Part shown: piece after piece, positions 15,601 through 23,921 of the stretch
Position numbering within the stretch: position 1 is the stretch's first letter
How the letters are laid out: the number at the start of each line of letters is the position of its first letter
Program-made: the position numbers and the translations under genes
The notes under the pieces: model-generated
The model's database searches: none
Told to the model about the DNA's origin: nothing
The model's input: the letters and a program-made list of their open reading frames with translations, nothing else
NCBI RefSeq assembly: GCF_001698815.1
Contig: NZ_LGSI01000073.1
Span: 34,074 to 72,289, forward strand
Source of the DNA: Pseudomonas syringae
GTDB taxonomy: Bacteria > Pseudomonadota > Gammaproteobacteria > Pseudomonadales > Pseudomonadaceae
DNA: 38,216 nt
Reading direction: 5' to 3'

Positions 15601-16098
15601 TTATTTGGTGATCATGATCCTGGTTGTTTTGTCGTTATCAACTTTAATGCGGTGGGCAATGACTCCGCCCTGTTTTTCCAGACCGCCACCGTATCCTGTT
15701 GGGGCAAACCAGGTCACCTCGGCATCAATGAAATAGGGGCCAGGCGGTATATCGGTGAACTTGAATGTACCGGTGCCGTCGGCCTGGGTAGTCCGGATAT
15801 ATTTATCGTGCTTCGGGTCGGGGGCGGCGATAGGTTTCATTTCAATCTGAGTTAAACGCCACCATTGTTCGCTGTAGCTGGTCACGGGAAACAAGTAAAC
15901 CGTAGAGCCTGCTCCGTATTTGACCTCTCCTCCCAGCGTTTTCAGAAATGCCTGGCCTTCAATCACACCCGTACCAACCTGAGGAAGACGCTGATATTCC
16001 GAATCATTCAGTGGTACTCGCGGTACTGGAGGCGAAGACATGCAGCCACCCAGCATCGATACTACGACCACAGCAAATGCAACTTCCCCTAACTTCAT
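15601..16098 (-). CDS. Putative lipoprotein of unknown function
   Basis: A 165-residue protein with a type II signal peptide; the lipobox LGGC places the acylated cysteine at C19. The mature part is beta-rich. DGTGTFKFTDIPPGPYFIDAEVTW (about residues 110-133) resembles the carboxypeptidase-regulatory-like (CarboxypepD_reg, Ig-like) fold. It should be anchored in the outer or inner membrane facing the periplasm. It stands alone between the ACP gene and a 770-base gap. No function can be assigned. Confidence 0.8.
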   Translation of the reverse strand: MKLGEVAFAVVVVSMLGGCMSSPPVPRVPLNDSEYQRLPQVGTGVIEGQAFLKTLGGEVKYGAGSTVYLFPVTSYSEQWWRLTQIEMKPIAAPDPKHDKYIRTTQADGTGTFKFTDIPPGPYFIDAEVTWFAPTGYGGGLEKQGGVIAHRIKVDNDKTTRIMITK

Positions 16099-16867
16099 GA
16101 CGCGACTCCAAAATGAGTAGCGACTTTACCACCGTAAATAAGGCACTACCACACGACTTCCAACGTATCCAATAAAACAATCGCACAGGCTAAAAGTTCA
16201 AAACCCTCTACCGCTTATTAGAAACACGTTGAGGCTCTGACTTTTCTTTTAGTAGAAGTCGCAACTTTTCCGTTTGTAAAAGCTCAATCAGCGCCAACAT
16301 CGAGATGCCACACCGCCGTCAGACTACGCCATGCGCGATTCGGCCAGGTGTGGCCCCTTGAACTTGACCGTCGGTTCCCTGCTGATATAGCAGTGCCATT
16401 TCTCGAAGGCATGTTCCTGACGTGACCGAGCGATTTGCCATTCACTGCTTCCAACATCACCGATGGCGAAGGACATCATTTCAGCCGTAGCGGTATTCAG
16501 GTCATCCAGAAGATCACCGCTTCCTTCTGAAACGATTAAGACAAGGCATTTTCAGGATCTTCTTGAATTGATATTAGTCAGACCATGACTTTGGCGTTTA
16601 GCACCTTCTATTTTTGTGGGACTGACGACTGGTCAGTCACAAAACGTCCTTACTAGTCGACAACATAGGCGCACAGGGCAATGCCTACGATGGAAGTTAA
16701 AAATAACCCCAGACCATCTGATTGCATGCCACGGCAATGGTATCAACACCAATGACAATTGGTTCATTGGTCGACCGTCAAGTACCTGCTAACTATCCGT
16801 ATCTTAGTGGCAAGAGTTGTTTTATTCTCCGATGAAACTGTCAATTCAATGAGACTGACAGAGGATA
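16099..16867. other. 770-bp gene-poor, AT-richer region with a possible gene remnant
   Basis: No full-length gene is visible. The base composition looks clearly more AT-rich than the neighbouring genes, and the only protein-like stretch is a short minus-strand frame at 16324-16479. GGTCGACC near 16778 is a short palindrome. Together with the preceding lipoprotein/ACP segment, this suggests insertion and decay next to the tRNA. Confidence 0.5.
16324..16479 (-). pseudogene. Possible gene remnant (51 codons)
   Basis: The frame from ATG 16479 to TAG 16324 encodes MMSFAIGDVGSSEWQIARSR and a further 31 residues, including AFEKWHCYISREPTVKFKG. The composition looks like genuine protein, and the frame stays open 13 codons upstream of the ATG without a ribosome-binding site. 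I read it as the 3' end of a lost gene; a true short gene is possible. Confidence 0.3.
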
Positions 16868-17566
16868 ATGATCGGACAGGAAACAGTAATGGGGACGTCT
16901 ACTGTGCAGGAAAACTTCGCGTATTGGTGGGGAACGCAGGGGCCTTGGGTGGAAGAACCAAATGTACGGCGCAGTGGTACCAGCGGGGTTCAGCGAGTCG
17001 TTCATAACGGGACCGTCGTCTACGTAAAACGTCAGACCGGCCACCTTTACCGGAGTCCCCGTTATCCGTTCGGCAGGCCGACTGTCCTGCGCGAAGGACG
17101 TGCACTGACCAAACTTGACCGACTGGATGTGGCAGCGCCCAAGCCGATCTTTTATGGCGCCCGCAAAGTTGATGGCGTCTGGCAAGGCGTGCTGGTCACG
17201 CAGGACCTCACCGGTTTTCAGGATCTGGATTCCTGGTACGCGGGCGGCGCTCGCGAACGGTATTCTCCTGACGAGCATCTGCGTTTGTTCGAGCGACTGG
17301 CGTTTCTGTTGTCGCGTCTGCATCTTGGTTACTGGCAACACAGCTGCATGCGGTCCAAACACATTTTCGTCAAAGTCGTTACATCCATCGACGGTCCGCA
17401 ATTCGAACTGGCCCTGCTCGACCTGGAAAAATCCCATCGCCGAATTACATCCCTGGGAGCCGCGCGTCACGACCTTCGCCAGTTGCGACGCCATTCGTCC
17501 TGGACTGATACCGAGTGGGCGTATTTTCTCAAGGTGTATCACGCCGAGTTTGGCAGGGCTGTGTAG
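16868..17566 (+). CDS. InaA-like protein, lipopolysaccharide-kinase (Kdo/WaaP) fold
   Basis: A 232-residue protein of the InaA/lipopolysaccharide kinase family. The N-terminal lobe shows RRSGTSGVQRVV and the invariant-lysine-like VVYVKRQTGHL (K54 area). YPFGRPTVLREGRALTKL is a family hallmark, LLSRLHLGYWQHSCMRSKHIFVK occupies the catalytic-loop position and LLDLEKS the metal-binding position. InaA is acid-inducible in E. coli; its substrate is not established. Two starts are possible: ATG 16868 (GAGG just upstream) and ATG 16889 (AGGA upstream). It is monocistronic and followed by REP elements. Confidence 0.82.
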   Translation: MIGQETVMGTSTVQENFAYWWGTQGPWVEEPNVRRSGTSGVQRVVHNGTVVYVKRQTGHLYRSPRYPFGRPTVLREGRALTKLDRLDVAAPKPIFYGARKVDGVWQGVLVTQDLTGFQDLDSWYAGGARERYSPDEHLRLFERLAFLLSRLHLGYWQHSCMRSKHIFVKVVTSIDGPQFELALLDLEKSHRRITSLGAARHDLRQLRRHSSWTDTEWAYFLKVYHAEFGRAV

Positions 17567-17611
17567 CGGGATCAGGTTGACCCACTTCGAACGGCATCCA
17601 ACGTCGATTCT

Positions 17612-17700
17612 GTTGGAGCGAGGCTTGCCCGCGAAAGCGTTATTTCGGGTAATAAAAATGTCGCCTGGAATTACGATTCGCGGGCAAGCCTCGCTTGTAG
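17612..17700. repeat. REP pair (second copy)
   Basis: The element starting at 17612 (GTTGGAGCGAGGCTTGCCCG) is matched in inverse orientation at about 17677-17700. The outer end differs (CGCTTGTAG), where a second palindrome begins. Same family as 8982-9070. Confidence 0.88.
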
Positions 17701-17750
17701 GAGGGGACTTGTCCCCGAAAGGCGCCAGCTATACGGCGCAATCTCCTACA
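17696..17750. repeat. REP-like palindrome abutting the REP pair
   Basis: TGTAGGAG at 17696 is mirrored by CTCCTACA ending at 17750, with an internal GGGGACTTGTCCCC stem and a GGCGCC/GGCGC stem. This is a different REP subtype fused to the end of the previous pair. Confidence 0.8.
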
Positions 17751-17901
17751 GAACTCTCCGCAAATTCGGATTTATCCGCAAAGTCAATTGCGTTGCACTG
17801 GAAGCCAGCCGGGGTATCGCGCACAATCGCGCCTTGCCGTCGAGTCTGCAACCGTGCAGTTCGACCTTCTTCGACTCGATCCAAACCTGCAGGAGTACCG
17901 C

Positions 17902-18195
17902 ATGAACCTACTTGAATGGAACGACATCGCCCTGGCGAAATACCTCACCACCAACCCGATCCTCGAAACTGAAATTCAGCAGCTGAGCGCCGAAGAACAG
18001 AAGCAGCAGACCCAATGGGCGTTCGAGGATGAAGCCGAAGACCTCGGCATCGAACCCTGGGAACTGGCGTTGCAACTGGTCGCCGAATCCCCTGAGCAAC
18101 TCAAGTCCATGCGCCTGGAAGCCCATCAGCAGGTAGCCGAGACGCTGGGCATGGATTGGAATGAATATCGCGAGCTAAATGCCATCGAGGAATGA
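17902..18195 (+). CDS. Small acidic protein, DUF6388-like
   Basis: A 97-residue acidic, helical, soluble protein with no signal peptide. The order LAKYLTTNPILETEIQQLS, QTQWAFEDEAEDLGIEPWEL, MRLEAHQQVAETLGMDWNEY agrees with what I recall of a Pseudomonas family annotated as DUF6388; the recall is from memory only. The ATG at 17902 is supported by AGGAG seven bases upstream, so the longer frame upstream is not coding. The methyltransferase gene begins at its stop codon, so the two are co-transcribed. Confidence 0.75.
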   Translation: MNLLEWNDIALAKYLTTNPILETEIQQLSAEEQKQQTQWAFEDEAEDLGIEPWELALQLVAESPEQLKSMRLEAHQQVAETLGMDWNEYRELNAIEE

Positions 18196-18200
18196 AACTC

Positions 18201-18860
18201 ATGAACCAGTCGTCTCAAGCCGGTGCCGCGGTTTATTCGCCCCTGACCTTGAAGCTCTATGACGGCTGGGTATTGGGAATTTCCAATCGGTTTGCCTGGC
18301 AGTGTCCAACCAGAAAAGTGCTACAGCCTTTTTTCAATCGTCATGTTGGCGCACGCCATCTGGATGTTGGTGTTGGCACAGGTTATTACCTGGCCAATGC
18401 CAACCTTCCGGCGAGCACTCAAGTAACCTTGCTTGACCTTAATCCCAGCAGCCTTGAAGCCGCACGCCAACGCCTCGGCCGTCCAGACACCAGAGTCGTG
18501 CAGCACGATGTATTCCAGCCGCTGAGTGATGAACAGGTCGCGGTCTGTGATTCGATATCGCTGTTTTATCTGCTGCATTGCCTGCCGGGAAACATGGCCG
18601 ACAAGGCGGTGGTTTTTGGCAATCTCAAATCCCGGCTGGCTGACAACGGAGTCCTGTTCGGTGCAACGATCCTCGGCGACGAAGCCAACCATAATGGCTT
18701 TGGTGGCAAATTGATGGCGGTCTACAACAAGAAGGGCATTTTCGGTAACCGCAACGACACGCTTGCCGGACTGCGTAGCGCGCTGGCTCAGCACTTCGCG
18801 GATGTCAGCGTTGAAGTGGTAGGCAAAGTGGCGTTGTTCAGCGCCCGCTCGGTCCTTTGA
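18201..18860 (+). CDS. Class I SAM-dependent methyltransferase
   Basis: A protein of 219 residues with motif I LDVGVGTGYYL near residues 54-64, the acidic end of strand beta-2 in LLDLNPSS, and a strand-4 segment SISLFYLLHCLPG. The substrate is unknown. The ATG at 18201 is preferred: GAGGA is nine bases upstream. An ATG at 18192 overlaps the stop of the preceding gene by four bases but would leave one base between it and the same GAGGA. It is coupled to the small acidic protein gene, though no functional link is known. Confidence 0.85.
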   Translation: MNQSSQAGAAVYSPLTLKLYDGWVLGISNRFAWQCPTRKVLQPFFNRHVGARHLDVGVGTGYYLANANLPASTQVTLLDLNPSSLEAARQRLGRPDTRVVQHDVFQPLSDEQVAVCDSISLFYLLHCLPGNMADKAVVFGNLKSRLADNGVLFGATILGDEANHNGFGGKLMAVYNKKGIFGNRNDTLAGLRSALAQHFADVSVEVVGKVALFSARSVL

Positions 18861-18926
18861 TAATCAGAACTCACAGCGCCGTGCAGTTTCTCCGAGCGAT
18901 TGCGAACTGACCCGGTAGTCAGCGCT

Positions 18927-18951
18927 TTACCTCACCGTTGCGGGTGAGTAA
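18927..18951 (+). terminator. Hairpin between methyltransferase and crotonase genes
   Basis: TTAC-C-TCACC pairs with GGTGA-GTAA around a short loop. No T-tract follows, so it may be a terminator, a leader hairpin or neither. Confidence 0.35.
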
Positions 18952-18984
18952 CTTCTGCTGACTTCAATAAAAAGGAATTGCGAC

Positions 18985-19674
18985 ATGAGTGATTTGATCT
19001 CGTACCACCTGGAAGACGGCGTCGCCACACTGACCTTGAGCAACGGCAAGGTCAACGCCATTTCTCCTGACGTGGTCGCGGCATTCAACGCTGCGCTGGA
19101 TCAAGCCGAGAAAGATCGCGCCGTGGTGATCATCACCGGGCAACCGGGAATTCTGTCCGGCGGCTACGACCTCAAGGTCATGACTTCCAGCGCCGAAGCG
19201 GCCATCAACCTGGTCAAGCAAGGCTCGACTCTGGCGCGGCGCATGCTTTCGCACCCCTTCCCTATTGTCATTGCCTGCCCGGGACACGCGGTCGCCAAAG
19301 GCGCGTTCCTGCTGCTGTCGGCCGATTACCGGATTGGCGTCGAAGGGCCGTTCAGCATCGGCCTGAACGAAGTCCAGATCGGCATGACCATGCACTATGC
19401 CGGCATTGAGCTGGCGCGGGATCGTCTGCGTAAATCCGCCTTTCATCGCTCGGTGATCAATGGCGAGATGTTCGACCCCAAAGGCGCGCTGGATGCAGGT
19501 TTTCTCGACAAGCTGGTCGGCGTCGAAGAGTTGCAGGACGCCGCCCGTACTGCCGCGCTGCAATTGAAGAAAATCAACATGAACGCACACAAAAACACCA
19601 AACTTAAAGTGCGCAAGGCGCTGCTGGACACCCTGGACGCGGCCATCGTTGCCGATCAGCAGCATTCGCTGTAA
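18985..19674 (+). CDS. Crotonase/enoyl-CoA hydratase family protein, atypical active site
   Basis: A 229-residue crotonase-fold protein with ILSGGYDLKVM (oxyanion-hole region near residues 55-65) and LNEVQIGMTM near 127-136. Classical hydratases have two catalytic glutamates. By motif alignment the first (in GGGCELA) is replaced by leucine in AKGAFLLLSADYRI, while the second is kept in NEV. It is therefore unlikely to be a standard hydratase and may be a hydrolase- or isomerase-type crotonase. It is monocistronic, with a strong terminator after its stop, and separate from the fadI/fadJ-like pair 2 kb away. Confidence 0.85.
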   Translation: MSDLISYHLEDGVATLTLSNGKVNAISPDVVAAFNAALDQAEKDRAVVIITGQPGILSGGYDLKVMTSSAEAAINLVKQGSTLARRMLSHPFPIVIACPGHAVAKGAFLLLSADYRIGVEGPFSIGLNEVQIGMTMHYAGIELARDRLRKSAFHRSVINGEMFDPKGALDAGFLDKLVGVEELQDAARTAALQLKKINMNAHKNTKLKVRKALLDTLDAAIVADQQHSL

Positions 19675-19691
19675 GCCAGATCCAGGACGTG

Positions 19692-19715
19692 AAGCCCGCT
19701 GCTGCGGGCTTTTTT
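19692..19715 (+). terminator. Rho-independent terminator
   Basis: AAGCCCGC pairs with GCGGGCTT around TGCT, followed by T6. It ends the crotonase transcript 17 bases after the stop. Confidence 0.9.
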
Positions 19716-19808
19716 CCGGCTGGCGAACTCGCACTAGTTTGTCTGATCTGATGCTGTAGAGCGCCCAGCGCGCCTAAAACAACATACTTATAAAGAAGTG
19801 AATCCAAC

Positions 19809-20780
19809 ATGGGCCGAGTCGTCGCTGCCGCGGTTTACAGTGCAGGCAAAAAAGTCACCAATATCACCCTCGACGAAGGTGCTGCCTGGGCGGCCAAGCC
19901 CGGCCACTTCGTCTGGATCGGGTTGGAGCAGCCTGACGCCAGCGAACTGGCCAGCTTGAAAAAACAGTTCAACCTGCATGAGCTGGCCATCGAAGATGCC
20001 ATGGAGGTACATAGCCGTCCCAAGCTGGAAACCTTCGGTGACGCGCTGTTTATCGTGACCTACGCGCCGGTGCGCGAGAACGGCAAGCTCGAATTCATCG
20101 AAACGCATATCTTCGCCGGCAAGGGCTACATCATCACCTCCCGCAACGGCCATTCGAAATCCTACGGGCTGGTGCGCCAACGCTGTGAGGCAAGGCCGCT
20201 GCTGCTCGAACATGGCGAGGACTTCGTGCTGTATGCCCTGCTGGACTTCGTCACCGAGAACTATCAGCCGGTGACCGAAGCGATTCACTGCGAACTCGAA
20301 GATCTGGAACACAATGTCCTGAACGGTTCCTTGAACGAATCCGACATTCAGCGCATCCACAGTCTGCGCCGCGACCTGCTGCGTTTGCGGCGCTATGTAT
20401 CGCCCATGGTGGAAGTTGGCGAAGAGTTGCAGAGGCTGGATTTTCCGTTCATCGACAAGAACATGCGGCCGTACTTTCGCGACGTGGAAATCCACGTCAA
20501 ACGCCAGATGGAAGACCTGGGCAATCTGCGCGATATCGCCAGTCAAACCATCGAGATCGGCTTGCTGCTGGAGTCATCCCGGCAAAGCATCGTGCAACGT
20601 AAGTTCGCCGCATGGGCCGCGATCCTGGCCTTCCCCACGGCCATCGCCGGGATCTACGGCATGAACTTCGAGAACATGCCGGAGCTGACCTGGCATTACG
20701 GTTATTTCACCGTGCTGGGCGTCATTGTCGGCGGCTGTACAGCGCTGTTCGCCAGCTTCAAGCGCTCGGGGTGGCTTTGA
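19809..20780 (+). CDS. corA: CorA family magnesium/cobalt transporter
   Basis: A 323-residue CorA-type channel for divalent cations, pentameric in the inner membrane. The long cytoplasmic N-domain holds the family stretch FNLHELAIEDAMEVHSRPKLE. Two transmembrane helices close the protein, and the signature GMN lies at residues 284-286 (IYGMNFENMPEL), at the mouth of the pore. The C-terminus is short and basic, as in the family. It is monocistronic, following the crotonase terminator. Mg2+ versus Co2+/Zn2+ preference cannot be told from this. Confidence 0.92.
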   Translation: MGRVVAAAVYSAGKKVTNITLDEGAAWAAKPGHFVWIGLEQPDASELASLKKQFNLHELAIEDAMEVHSRPKLETFGDALFIVTYAPVRENGKLEFIETHIFAGKGYIITSRNGHSKSYGLVRQRCEARPLLLEHGEDFVLYALLDFVTENYQPVTEAIHCELEDLEHNVLNGSLNESDIQRIHSLRRDLLRLRRYVSPMVEVGEELQRLDFPFIDKNMRPYFRDVEIHVKRQMEDLGNLRDIASQTIEIGLLLESSRQSIVQRKFAAWAAILAFPTAIAGIYGMNFENMPELTWHYGYFTVLGVIVGGCTALFASFKRSGWL

Positions 20781-20849
20781 GGCAGCTGCAAGCTTAATGC
20801 CGCAAGCTGCAAGCCGAAACCCGATCTACTTGTAGCTTATAGCCTGCCG
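20781..20849. repeat. Intergenic inverted-repeat sequence (AGCTGCAAGC type)
   Basis: GGCAGCTGCAAGCTT, CGCAAGCTGCAAG and CTTGTAGCTTATAGCCTGCC form overlapping inverted repeats between the convergent corA and amidotransferase genes. This motif type is common between convergent genes in fluorescent pseudomonads and may help terminate both transcripts. Confidence 0.55.
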
Positions 20850-21578
20850 CTAAACCGCGGCTTTATCTGCTTTATGCGCCACAAACCGCATCATCCACTC
20901 GGCAACCGTCGTCCCGTTGTGCTCGTAATCCAGGCTGGCAATGCCCTGCTGATAAATGTGTTCACCCAAGCATTGCTGACGGATGTCCAGCAAAGTACGG
21001 GAGTAGTCGTGGATGAATTCCGGATGGCCCTGGAAGCACAGCACCTGGTCGTTGATGTGATACGCGGCAAACGGGCAGAACTCGCTTGAGGCGATGACCG
21101 TGGCGTTTGCCGGCAGCGCGGTGACCTGATCCTGATGGCTGATCAGCAAGGTCAGCTTGTCCATGGCCGGGCTCATCCAGGGCGTTGCAGGCGCCAGGGT
21201 GTAGTTGTGAATACCCACGCCCCAGCCTTGCGTAGCCCGTTCGCTCTTGCCGCCAAGCAGCAAGGCCAGCAGCTGATGCCCGAAGCAGATCCCCAGCAAC
21301 TTGTCGCCGCGCTGATAACGTTCGAGCAAGTAGGTCTTGAGGGTTTCGATCCACGGATCAGTGCCGAACGAGTCAGCCTTGCTGCCCGTCACCAGATAGG
21401 CGTCGAAACGCTCGCCTTCGGGCGGATAAATGCCCTGCATCACGTTGTAGACCGTGAACTCGGCGGCAATCGGTTGTTGTGCAAAAAGTAGTTCGAACAT
21501 CCGCCCGTAACCCTGATATTGATCGACCAATTCTGGGCGAAGGACGTCGGTTTCCAGAATGCAGATGCGTAACGGCAT
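20850..21578 (-). CDS. Class I glutamine amidotransferase-like protein
   Basis: A 242-residue protein with a full catalytic triad: nucleophile C98 in LLGICFGHQ, H185 and E187 in CFQGHPEF. It is a standalone amidotransferase of the GMP-synthase-like type (YfeJ-like), without a synthetase domain; such proteins hydrolyse glutamine or gamma-glutamyl compounds. The ATG at 21578 (MPLRICILETD) is where the family begins, although the frame is open further upstream. It is convergent with corA and lies downstream of the beta-oxidation genes, but a separate 150-base gap precedes it. The partner or substrate is unknown. Confidence 0.88.
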   Translation of the reverse strand: MPLRICILETDVLRPELVDQYQGYGRMFELLFAQQPIAAEFTVYNVMQGIYPPEGERFDAYLVTGSKADSFGTDPWIETLKTYLLERYQRGDKLLGICFGHQLLALLLGGKSERATQGWGVGIHNYTLAPATPWMSPAMDKLTLLISHQDQVTALPANATVIASSEFCPFAAYHINDQVLCFQGHPEFIHDYSRTLLDIRQQCLGEHIYQQGIASLDYEHNGTTVAEWMMRFVAHKADKAAV

Positions 21579-21731
21579 AAGAAAAAGTACCTGAAGCGGT
21601 AATGGCGATAATGCACCGACAAAGCCTGCCTTGAACGAGCCCCGCAAGGCAAGGGGCGATTCACCCATCGGTGCGTTATTACCTGAACCTTTGCTGTACT
21701 GATTCGCAGTCGTGCTGCCGGCCACAGGCCT

Positions 21732-23876
21732 TCAGAACAACTCGCCCTTGAGCGCCTTTTCCAGCAACAGTGCAGGCGGTTCGAAGCGATCGCCGTAGTG
21801 CCCGGCCAGATACCGCGCCCGGTCAATAAACGCCTTGATCCCATATTGGTTGATGAACTGCAACGCGCCGCCGGTCCAGCCCGCAAAACCGATGCCGAAG
21901 ATCGACCCGATATTAGCGTCGGCCACCGACAGCAGCACGCCCTCCTCCAGGCAGCGCACGGTTTCGATGGCCTGAATGAACAACAGGCGATCACGCACGT
22001 CTTGCCCGCAAATCTGCACATCCGCCCGCTCGAAACGACTTTTCAGTTCAGGCCACAACTGCTTGGGCGCGCCCTCGGGATAATCGTAGAACCCGGCACC
22101 TGCCGCTTTGCCGAGGCGCTTGTATTCGTTGACCAGCAGATCGACAACGGCAAAGGCCGGATGCTGCGCAACAGATTGGCCTTCAGTGGTCAGATCCTTG
22201 AGCGCTTGCTGACGGATGTGGCTCATCAGGCTCAAGGACACCTCATCAGAGATCGCCAGCGGTCCAACCGGCATTCCGGCCTTGCGCGCTTCGTTCTCGA
22301 TCATCGCCGCCGAAATGCCCTCGCCCAGCATGGCGATGCCTTCATGGGTAAAGGTCGCGAACACCCGTGAAGTGAAAAAGCCGCGGCTGTCTGCCACCAC
22401 AATGGGGATTTTTTTGATTTGCAGCACGAAGTCAAAAGCCCGGGACAGCGTTGCAGCACTGGTACGCTGGCCCTTGATGATTTCCACCAGTTGCATCTTG
22501 TCCACCGGGCTGAAGAAATGCAGCCCGATAAAACGCTCAGGCCGGGAAACCGCTTGGGCCAGACCGGTAATCGGCAGCGTCGAGGTGTTCGACGCAATCA
22601 CTGCATTCTGCAGCGCGAACTGCTCTGCGGCGGCGCTAACTTTGGCCTTGAGTTCGCGGTCTTCGAACACCGCTTCGATGATCAGGTCGCAACCCTCCAG
22701 ATCAGAATCGCGCCCGGTCGGATGAATACGCGCAAGGATCGCTTCCCGCTTCTGGTCGTCCATGCGTCCAGCTGCAACCTGCTTGTCCAGCAGTTTGGCA
22801 GAATGCTCCTTGCCCTTTTGCGCGGCGGCAAAATTCACGTCTTTAAGCACCACTGCAATACCCGCGCAGGCACAGACATAAGCAATGCCCGCGCCCATCA
22901 TGCCAGCGCCCAGAACCCCGGCTTTCCGGGTGATGAACGCTGGGGGGCCTTGGGGGCGCGATCTGCCGGCATTGATTTCGTTGAGCTGAAACCAGAAGGT
23001 GCCGATCATGTTCTTGGCGATCTGGCCGGTGACCAACTCGGTGAAGTAACGCGTCTCGATGGCCAGTGCGGTGTCGAAGTTCACCTGCGCGCCCTCCACC
23101 GCCGCGCAGAGAATTTTCTCCGGTGCCGGGTAGCAACCCTGGGTTTTGTTGCGCAGGATCGAGGGTGCGATGGCCAGCATTTGCGCAATGTTCGGTTGGG
23201 CCGGTGTACCGCCGGGAAGCTGATAACCCGGCGTATCCCAAGGTTGCCTGGCGTCAGGATTGGCCATGATCCATTGCCTGGCCATGGCCAGCATTTCATC
23301 GCTGTTGGCGGCAAGCTGATCGATCAAACCGGCTTGCAAGGCTTGCTGCGCGCCCAGTTTTTTGCCTTCGAGCAGATACGGCAGCGCCTTTTCCAGCCCC
23401 AGCCTGCGCACCATGCGCACCACGCCCCCACCTCCCGGCAACAGGCCCAGTGTCACTTCCGGCAGGCCGATGGAAACGCCGCCGGAATTCAGCGCGATAC
23501 GGTGATGGCAGGCGAGGCAGATTTCCCAGCCGCCACCCAGCGCTGCGCCATTGATTGCCGCAACCACCGGTTTGCCCAGCGTTTCCAGGCTGCGCAATTG
23601 CGCCTTTAGTTCGGTGACCATCGCCTGGAACCACTGCGCGCGGTCCTTGCCAACCTGGATCAATTCATTCAAGTCACCGCCGGCAAAGAACGTCGGCTTG
23701 GCCGAGGTGATAATCACCCCGGCAATTGACGCATGTTCGTCCTGCAGGCGGGCAACGCTGGCGGCCATGGCATCGCGATAGACCGCGTTCATGGTATTGG
23801 CACTTTGTCCCGGCATGTCGATGGTCAGGATAACAATCTGGTCCTGGCCTTTTTCATAGCGAATGGCATCGGTCAT
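21732..23876 (-). CDS. Fused enoyl-CoA hydratase / 3-hydroxyacyl-CoA dehydrogenase (FadJ/FadB-like)
   Basis: A 714-residue bifunctional beta-oxidation enzyme. The N-terminal crotonase domain (about 1-200) keeps both catalytic glutamates: E118 in GGGWEICL and E140 in GLPEVTLG. The NAD-binding domain begins near residue 318 with LGAGMMGAGIAY, and the dehydrogenase catalytic histidine lies in IGLHFFSPVDKM. The C-terminal dehydrogenase domain follows. The ATG at 23876 is chosen over an in-frame GTG 24 bases upstream, which lacks a ribosome-binding site. It lies 45 bases downstream of the thiolase on the same strand, forming an alpha/beta pair. Whether it is the anaerobic-type (FadJ) or a short-chain-specific paralogue is not resolved. 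Confidence 0.92.
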   Translation of the reverse strand: MTDAIRYEKGQDQIVILTIDMPGQSANTMNAVYRDAMAASVARLQDEHASIAGVIITSAKPTFFAGGDLNELIQVGKDRAQWFQAMVTELKAQLRSLETLGKPVVAAINGAALGGGWEICLACHHRIALNSGGVSIGLPEVTLGLLPGGGGVVRMVRRLGLEKALPYLLEGKKLGAQQALQAGLIDQLAANSDEMLAMARQWIMANPDARQPWDTPGYQLPGGTPAQPNIAQMLAIAPSILRNKTQGCYPAPEKILCAAVEGAQVNFDTALAIETRYFTELVTGQIAKNMIGTFWFQLNEINAGRSRPQGPPAFITRKAGVLGAGMMGAGIAYVCACAGIAVVLKDVNFAAAQKGKEHSAKLLDKQVAAGRMDDQKREAILARIHPTGRDSDLEGCDLIIEAVFEDRELKAKVSAAAEQFALQNAVIASNTSTLPITGLAQAVSRPERFIGLHFFSPVDKMQLVEIIKGQRTSAATLSRAFDFVLQIKKIPIVVADSRGFFTSRVFATFTHEGIAMLGEGISAAMIENEARKAGMPVGPLAISDEVSLSLMSHIRQQALKDLTTEGQSVAQHPAFAVVDLLVNEYKRLGKAAGAGFYDYPEGAPKQLWPELKSRFERADVQICGQDVRDRLLFIQAIETVRCLEEGVLLSVADANIGSIFGIGFAGWTGGALQFINQYGIKAFIDRARYLAGHYGDRFEPPALLLEKALKGELF

Positions 23877-23921
23877 AACAGGTGATCTCAACGAGTCCAC
23901 AGGAAGGAAAGCATCAACGGC

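Noticed and set aside
14752..17900. Search for a duplicated tRNA-Ser 3' end (attR) and an integrase
   Set aside because: I found no second copy of the tRNA end and no recombinase gene in the segment, so an integrated element is not called.
22419..23609. Plus-strand 396-codon frame opposite the FadJ-like gene
   Set aside because: Antisense shadow; the minus-strand gene keeps all catalytic residues.
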